Part shown: in pieces, positions 5,903-9,106 of the stretch | Layout: each line of letters opens with the position of its first letter | Numbering within the stretch: the first letter of the stretch is position 1 | Origin: Xanthobacteraceae bacterium | GTDB lineage: Bacteria; Pseudomonadota; Alphaproteobacteria; Rhizobiales; Xanthobacteraceae | Assembly (NCBI GenBank): GCA_030043285.1 | Contig: JASHXZ010000730.1 | Span: forward strand, 1-9,106 | Direction of reading: 5' to 3' | DNA: 9,106 bases | Program-made: the position numbers and the translations under genes | The notes under the pieces: model-generated | Database searches by the model: none | The model's input: the letters and a program-made list of their open reading frames with translations, nothing else | Told to the model about the DNA's origin: nothing

Positions 5903-7039
5903 TCACACCACCAACGAGTCGCGGCCGATGTCGCCGACGCTTTTGGTTCCGGTCAGCGCCATGGTGACGTCGAGCTCGTTGCGGATGATCTCGATGGCCC
6001 GCGCGACGCCGGCCTGTCCGCCGGCGCCAAGCCCGTAAATGTAGGCACGCCCGGACATGCAGGAGCGCGCGCCGAGCGCTAGCGCGCGGAACACATCCTG
6101 GCCGGAGCGGATGCCGCCATCGAACATCACTTCGACGTCGGATCCGACCGCATCGGCGATCTTCGGCAACATCGAAATCGAGGACGGCGCGCCGTCGAGC
6201 TGCCGGCCACCGTGATTGGAGACGATCAGAGCGGCAGCGCCGGTCTTGGCTGCGATGCGGGCATCCTCGACGTCGAGAATGCCCTTGAGGATGAGCTTGC
6301 CGCCCCACAGCCCGGCAATCCACTCGACGTCTTTCCAGTTCAGCGCCGGATCGAATTGCCCGGAAGTCCACGTCGACAGCGAATTGACGTCCTCCATGCC
6401 GGCGACGTGGCCCGAAATATTGCCGAAGGTCTTACGCTTGCCGCGCAGCACGCTCAGCGCCCAGGCCGGCTTGGTGGCGATGTCGAGCAAATTCCCGATC
6501 CGTAGCTCTGGCGGGACCGTCATGCCGTTCTTGATGTCCTTGTGACGCTGCCCGAGTACCTGCAGATCGACGGTCAGCACCAGCGCGCTGCATTTGGCGG
6601 CGGCGGCCCGCTCGACCAAGGAACGTATGAAGCCGCGGTCCTTCATGACGTAGAGCTGAAACCAGAACGGCTTCGTCACCGCCGCAGCCACGTCCTCGAT
6701 CGAGCAGATCGACATGGTCGAGAGCGTGAACGGAATGCCGGCTTCGTGAGCGGCGCGGCAGGCGAGGATTTCGCCGTCGCCGTGCTGCATGCCGCACAGT
6801 CCAATCGGGGCGAGCATCAGCGGCAGCGCCGCCGGCTCGCCGAGAATCTGCGTCTTCGTGGTGCGCGCGGCAACGTCGACCAGGATGCGCTGGCGCAGCT
6901 TGATGCGCTGCAGCTCCTCAGAGTTGGCGTGCAGTGTCGCTTCGGCGTAGGAGCCGGCATCGGCATACTCGAAGAAGGCGCGAGGCACTTTGCGGCGGGC
7001 AGTCTGCCGCAAATCCTCGATGCAGGTCATGGTCTTCAT
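5903..7039 (-). CDS. lldD: FMN-dependent alpha-hydroxy-acid oxidizing protein (L-lactate dehydrogenase LldD type)
   Basis: 378 residues, the usual size. ATG at 7037-7039 gives MKTMTCIEDLRQTARRKVPR, the normal N-terminus; a second ATG at 7030 would remove three residues. AGGAG lies 15 bases upstream of the chosen start, rather far. The enzyme is an FMN TIM-barrel oxidising an L-2-hydroxy acid to a 2-keto acid. The family's active-site residues are all present: Y25 (FFEYADAG), Y130 (FQLYVMKDR), D158 (LTVDLQVLGQR), K252 (LILKGI), and H276/R279 (SNHGGRQLDG), followed by the phosphate-binding FDGGIRSGQD (307-315). L-lactate is the likeliest substrate by similarity, but glycolate, mandelate and other 2-hydroxy acids are handled by close relatives, so the symbol is provisional. 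No lactate permease or regulator is adjacent. It is transcribed away from the small gene at 7218 and toward cynS. Confidence 0.87.
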   Translation of the reverse strand: MKTMTCIEDLRQTARRKVPRAFFEYADAGSYAEATLHANSEELQRIKLRQRILVDVAARTTKTQILGEPAALPLMLAPIGLCGMQHGDGEILACRAAHEAGIPFTLSTMSICSIEDVAAAVTKPFWFQLYVMKDRGFIRSLVERAAAAKCSALVLTVDLQVLGQRHKDIKNGMTVPPELRIGNLLDIATKPAWALSVLRGKRKTFGNISGHVAGMEDVNSLSTWTSGQFDPALNWKDVEWIAGLWGGKLILKGILDVEDARIAAKTGAAALIVSNHGGRQLDGAPSSISMLPKIADAVGSDVEVMFDGGIRSGQDVFRALALGARSCMSGRAYIYGLGAGGQAGVARAIEIIRNELDVTMALTGTKSVGDIGRDSLVV

Positions 7040-7217
7040 GCTGGGGGTCCCCGGCTCCTGCCGCCAGCCTTGATAGCACAGCGCCGCCGCTGCGGTCCCC
7101 CGCCGCTGCGCGGCCGTAGGAACGCCGCCCGCCGCCGGCCGTTATCGGAGGGAACTGGCCGGCCGAGTGCTGCGTGCCACAGCCGTTTTCCGCGAACCAA
7201 AGTCCAGGAACCCGACC
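7040..7217. other. Divergent intergenic region (lldD-type gene / small SFPxSDP gene)
   Basis: This 178-base gap must hold the promoters of both flanking genes, but no convincing sigma-70 or sigma-54 pair was recognised. It contains an inverted repeat GCCGGCC (7134-7140) / GGCCGGC (7157-7163) around a 16-base centre, placed where an operator could act on both genes, and a GGGG-GT-CCCC palindrome at 7043-7052 next to the oxidase start. The AGGAA at 7206-7210 is the ribosome site of the small gene. No further open frame looked real. Confidence 0.4.
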
Positions 7218-7439
7218 ATGATCGATGCACCGCACCGGCCCGCGCCCCACTCACCCCCTGGCGAGCATAGGTCTGCCGACAACGGCCGACACGGCGAAGG
7301 ACGCAAGCACCGCCAAGCCGAGCGTCAGAAATTGCTCGACGATGCGCTGGAATGCGGCCTGGAGGACAGCTTCCCGGGTTCCGATCCGGTCGCCGTTACC
7401 CAGCCGCCGCCCAGCGCGCGGGACAAGAATAAGCCGTAA
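7218..7439 (+). CDS. Small conserved protein with C-terminal SFPxSDPVxVTQP motif
   Basis: 73 residues. ATG at 7218 is chosen because AGGAA (7206-7210) sits seven bases upstream; an open frame reaches back to 7167 but the extra residues have no ribosome site. The N-terminal half is rich in H, R, P and G and looks disordered. The C-terminal part, LLDDALECGLEDSFPGSDP followed by VAVTQPPPS, matches a tail I recall from many small rhizobial hypothetical proteins (ALEDTFPASDPVAVTQP type). No signal peptide or membrane segment. The function of this family is not known to me. It stands alone between a divergent oxidase and glmM, with nearly 190 bases before glmM. Confidence 0.72.
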   Translation: MIDAPHRPAPHSPPGEHRSADNGRHGEGRKHRQAERQKLLDDALECGLEDSFPGSDPVAVTQPPPSARDKNKP

Positions 7440-7628
7440 AGTGATGTGGCGGTCGCCTGTCCGTATTGCTTGCGTCATTGCACGCTAAGGTTATTGTTCT
7501 GGCAGGATTCGCGTGACTTACAGCGAGGGGAACATGGGTCGCCACAGTAAGATTACTGCATTTTTTTGCAGCTAGAGACCGGGGAAAAGGTTAGTATTCG
7601 CTGCCGCAAGCAGGCGGGGCATCTACAA
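7440..7628 (+). other. glmM upstream region
   Basis: 189 bases without a conventional gene. A weak sigma-70-like pair, TTGCGT (7470-7475) and TATTGT (7492-7497) with a 16-base spacer, could drive glmM. A short reading frame with its own ribosome site lies at 7534-7575 (separate entry). A run of seven T (7561-7567) is flanked by CTGCA and TGCAG and can form a small stem. AGGCGGGG (7612-7619) nine bases before 7629 is the glmM ribosome site. No glmS-type ribozyme or known riboswitch was recognised. Confidence 0.4.
7534..7575 (+). CDS. Possible 13-residue leader peptide upstream of glmM
   Basis: ATG at 7534 follows GAGGGG (7525-7530) closely and opens a frame reading [13 protein letters not shown] to the TAG at 7573-7575. 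The ribosome site is better than that of glmM itself, and the stop lies 53 bases before glmM. The frame crosses the T7 run at 7561-7567. No repeated regulatory codon is present, so classical attenuation is not evident. It may be a chance frame; comparison with related genomes would decide. Confidence 0.28.
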   Translation: MGRHSKITAFFCS

Positions 7629-8972
7629 ATGGTACGTAAGTATTTCGGCACCGATGGTATTCGCGGCCGCGCCAACGGCGTGATCACGCCGGAGCTCGCC
7701 CTCAAGGTGGGGCAGGCGACGGGACTGGTGTTCCGCCGGGGCGAACACCGCCACCGCGTCGTGATCGGCAAGGACACGCGGCTGTCCGGCTATATGATCG
7801 AGCCCGCGCTGGTCGCCGGCTTCACCTCGGTCGGCATGGATGTGCTGCTGCTTGGTCCGATGCCGACTCCGTCGGTCGCCATGCTGACCCGCTCGATGCG
7901 CGCCGACCTCGGCGTCATGATCTCGGCCTCGCACAATCCGTTCGACGACAACGGCATCAAATTGTTCGGGCCGGACGGTTACAAACTCTCCGACGAGTCG
8001 GAAGGCGACATCGAACGGCTGATCGATTCCGACCTGACCAAACGCCTCGCCGGCGGCCGCGACTTCGGCCGCGCCAAGCGAATCGACGGCGTCCACGACC
8101 GCTATATCGAGTTTGCCAAGCGCACGCTGCCGCGCAATCTGTCGCTCGAAGGCCTGCGCATCGTCATCGATTGCGCCAACGGCGCTGCCTACCGGGTGGC
8201 GCCCGACGCGCTTTGGGAACTCGGCGCCGACGTGGTGCCGATGGGTGTTGAACCGGATGGCTTTAACATCAACCACGAATGCGGCTCGACCGCTCCGGAC
8301 GCGTTTTGCCACAAGATTCGCGAGATGCGCGCCGACGTCGGCATTGCGCTCGACGGCGACGCAGACCGTCTCCTGATCGCCGACGAACGCGGCCACCTGA
8401 TCGACGGCGACCAGATCCTGGCGGTGATCGCCGAAAGCTGGCGTGACGACCGCCGGCTCGCCAAGCCGGGCATCGTTGCCACGGTGATGTCGAATCTCGG
8501 CCTCGAGCGTCACTTGCGCGGGATTGGCCTCGAGCTCGTGCGTACCCCGGTCGGCGACCGCTATGTGCTCGAGCACATGCGCGAGCATGGCTACAATGTC
8601 GGCGGCGAGCAGTCCGGCCACATCATCCTTTCCGACTACGCCACGACCGGCGACGGCTTTGTCGCCGCGCTGCAGGTGCTCGCGGTGGTGCAGAAGCAAG
8701 GCAAGCCGGTGTCGCAGGTCTGCCGCCGCTTCGATGCGCTGCCGCAGGTACTCAAGAACGTGCGCTACAAGGGCGGCAAGCCGCTGCAGCACGCCAAGGT
8801 GCGCTCGGCGATCGCCAGCGCCGAAAAGCGGCTCAATGGTCACGGTCGGCTCCTGGTGCGGCCGTCGGGCACCGAGCCGGTGATCCGCGTCATGGGCGAA
8901 GGCGACGACAAGGCGATGATCGAGGAGATCGTCGACGGCATCGTCGATGCGCTCACCGCGCACGCGGTGTAG
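7629..8972 (+). CDS. glmM: Phosphoglucosamine mutase
   Basis: 447 residues (E. coli GlmM has 445). The start is ATG at 7629, giving [16 protein letters not shown], the standard family N-terminus; a TTG-started extension to 7566 is rejected because it adds 21 residues outside the family. GlmM interconverts glucosamine-6-phosphate and glucosamine-1-phosphate, the step before GlmU in UDP-GlcNAc synthesis for peptidoglycan and lipopolysaccharide; cytoplasmic. The phosphoserine loop [15 protein letters not shown] carries catalytic S101, DGDADR (242-247) binds Mg2+, GGEQSGH (325-331) is the sugar-binding loop, and RPSGTEP (411-417) is the phosphate-binding loop. Domains are complete and intact. In many Rhizobiales glmM follows ftsH, which is absent here; instead a small unknown gene precedes it. 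Its 3' end abuts a palindromic element and a convergent regulator gene. Confidence 0.96.
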   Translation: MVRKYFGTDGIRGRANGVITPELALKVGQATGLVFRRGEHRHRVVIGKDTRLSGYMIEPALVAGFTSVGMDVLLLGPMPTPSVAMLTRSMRADLGVMISASHNPFDDNGIKLFGPDGYKLSDESEGDIERLIDSDLTKRLAGGRDFGRAKRIDGVHDRYIEFAKRTLPRNLSLEGLRIVIDCANGAAYRVAPDALWELGADVVPMGVEPDGFNINHECGSTAPDAFCHKIREMRADVGIALDGDADRLLIADERGHLIDGDQILAVIAESWRDDRRLAKPGIVATVMSNLGLERHLRGIGLELVRTPVGDRYVLEHMREHGYNVGGEQSGHIILSDYATTGDGFVAALQVLAVVQKQGKPVSQVCRRFDALPQVLKNVRYKGGKPLQHAKVRSAIASAEKRLNGHGRLLVRPSGTEPVIRVMGEGDDKAMIEEIVDGIVDALTAHAV

Positions 8973-8975
8973 GCG

Positions 8976-9036
8976 CGTAGGGGCGCCCCTTGTGGGCGCC
9001 CTGCGATGATGGGCGGCCACGGGGGCCGCCCCTACG
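8976..9036. repeat. Palindromic element able to fold as a three-way junction
   Basis: CGTAG (8976-8980) pairs with CTACG (9032-9036) and encloses two perfect 8-bp hairpins: GGGCGCCC (8981-8988) with GGGCGCCC (8994-9001), and GGGCGGCC (9011-9018) with GGCCGCCC (9024-9031), separated by nine unpaired bases. Alternatively, CGTAGGGGCG (8976-8985) and CGCCCCTACG (9027-9036) pair as one 10-bp outer stem. Elements ending in GTAGGGGCG...CGCCCCTAC are, to my memory, found as dispersed repeats in many bacterial genomes. It starts three bases after the glmM stop, so it likely also ends glmM transcription. Confidence 0.75.
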
Positions 9037-9106
9037 ATTGGCGCAATTTCAAGAATTGCGCGAACGCCTTAAGGGTGGTCTGCGAGACATAATGCTCGAT
9101 GCCTTC
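9032..9106 (-). CDS. mntR: C-terminal end of a probable DtxR/MntR-family manganese-dependent regulator (cut by window edge)
   Basis: On the minus strand the frame from 9106 reads EGIEHYVSQTTLKAFAQF and six more residues to a TAG at 9034-9032; the rest lies outside the window. The segment resembles the C-terminus of proteobacterial MntR proteins (pattern DAEGIEHHVSEETLxAFxxF as I recall it), in which a metal-bound dimer represses manganese uptake genes. With only 24 residues visible the assignment is tentative. The stop codon and last codon lie inside the palindromic element at 8976-9036. The gene is convergent with glmM. An inverted repeat, GCGCAATT (9041-9048) / AATTGCGC (9054-9061), falls within this coding end. 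Confidence 0.55.
   Translation of the reverse strand, partial: EGIEHYVSQTTLKAFAQFLKLRQS

Noticed and set aside
7165..7185. TGGCACG on the minus strand upstream of the lldD-type gene as a sigma-54 promoter
   Set aside because: The -12 half is missing: the bases at the required spacing read ACTC, not TTGC.
7500..7514. CTGGCAGGATTCGC before glmM as a sigma-54 promoter
   Set aside because: GG and GC are two bases too close together and the -12 TTGC is not matched.
7566..7628. TTG at 7566 as the glmM start
   Set aside because: It adds 21 residues not found in the family and has no ribosome site; ATG 7629 gives the canonical N-terminus.
9041..9061. GCGCAATT/AATTGCGC hairpin as the mntR or glmM terminator
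   Set aside because: It lies inside the coding end of the minus-strand gene; the codons there continue the reading frame, so a coincidental coding palindrome is at least as likely.

Overview
The window is a stretch of G+C-rich chromosomal DNA that reads like an alphaproteobacterium of the Rhizobiales (Hyphomicrobiales), probably close to Bradyrhizobiaceae/Xanthobacteraceae. Three things suggest this: codon use strongly biased to G/C third positions; a palindrome starting CCTCATCCTGAGG of the kind I remember as abundant in Bradyrhizobium and Rhodopseudomonas genomes; and rhizobial-looking versions of cyanase, the alpha-hydroxy-acid oxidase and the small SFPxSDP protein. The assignment rests on memory of these families, not on a search.

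Layout, left to right. (a) 1-3226, + strand: the 3' part of a stand-alone FMN-binding glutamate-synthase-like protein, then a fumarylacetoacetate-hydrolase-family protein whose stop codon overlaps the GTG start of a shikimate dehydrogenase (aroE). (b) 3291-5165, + strand: three consecutive, clearly paralogous exported proteins of about 200 residues. Each has a signal peptide and two copies of a small beta-rich domain joined by a highly conserved linker; this is the most unusual part of the window. (c) 5262-5802: a textbook sigma-54 (-24/-12) promoter followed by cynS (cyanase), suggesting RpoN-dependent, probably nitrogen-responsive use of cyanate. (d) 5823-5865: a REP-like palindrome between convergent cynS and a minus-strand FMN-dependent alpha-hydroxy-acid oxidase (lldD-type, 5903-7039). 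(e) 7218-7439: a small protein with a conserved SFPGSDPVAVTQP tail. (f) 7629-8972: glmM (phosphoglucosamine mutase), preceded by a leader that may encode a 13-residue peptide. (g) 8976-9036: a second, different palindromic element that can fold into a three-way junction. It sits between glmM and the convergent 3' end of a minus-strand gene that resembles the manganese regulator mntR, whose stop codon lies inside the element.

Functional links are modest. glmM serves cell-wall precursor synthesis. cynS supplies ammonia and CO2 from cyanate. The FAH-family and aroE genes are translationally coupled and may act in one carbon pathway of unknown substrate. The three exported paralogues look like one transcription unit acting in the periplasm, with no recognised enzymatic motif. 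No tRNA, rRNA, CRISPR array, insertion sequence or phage gene was seen. No gap between genes exceeds about 190 bases.
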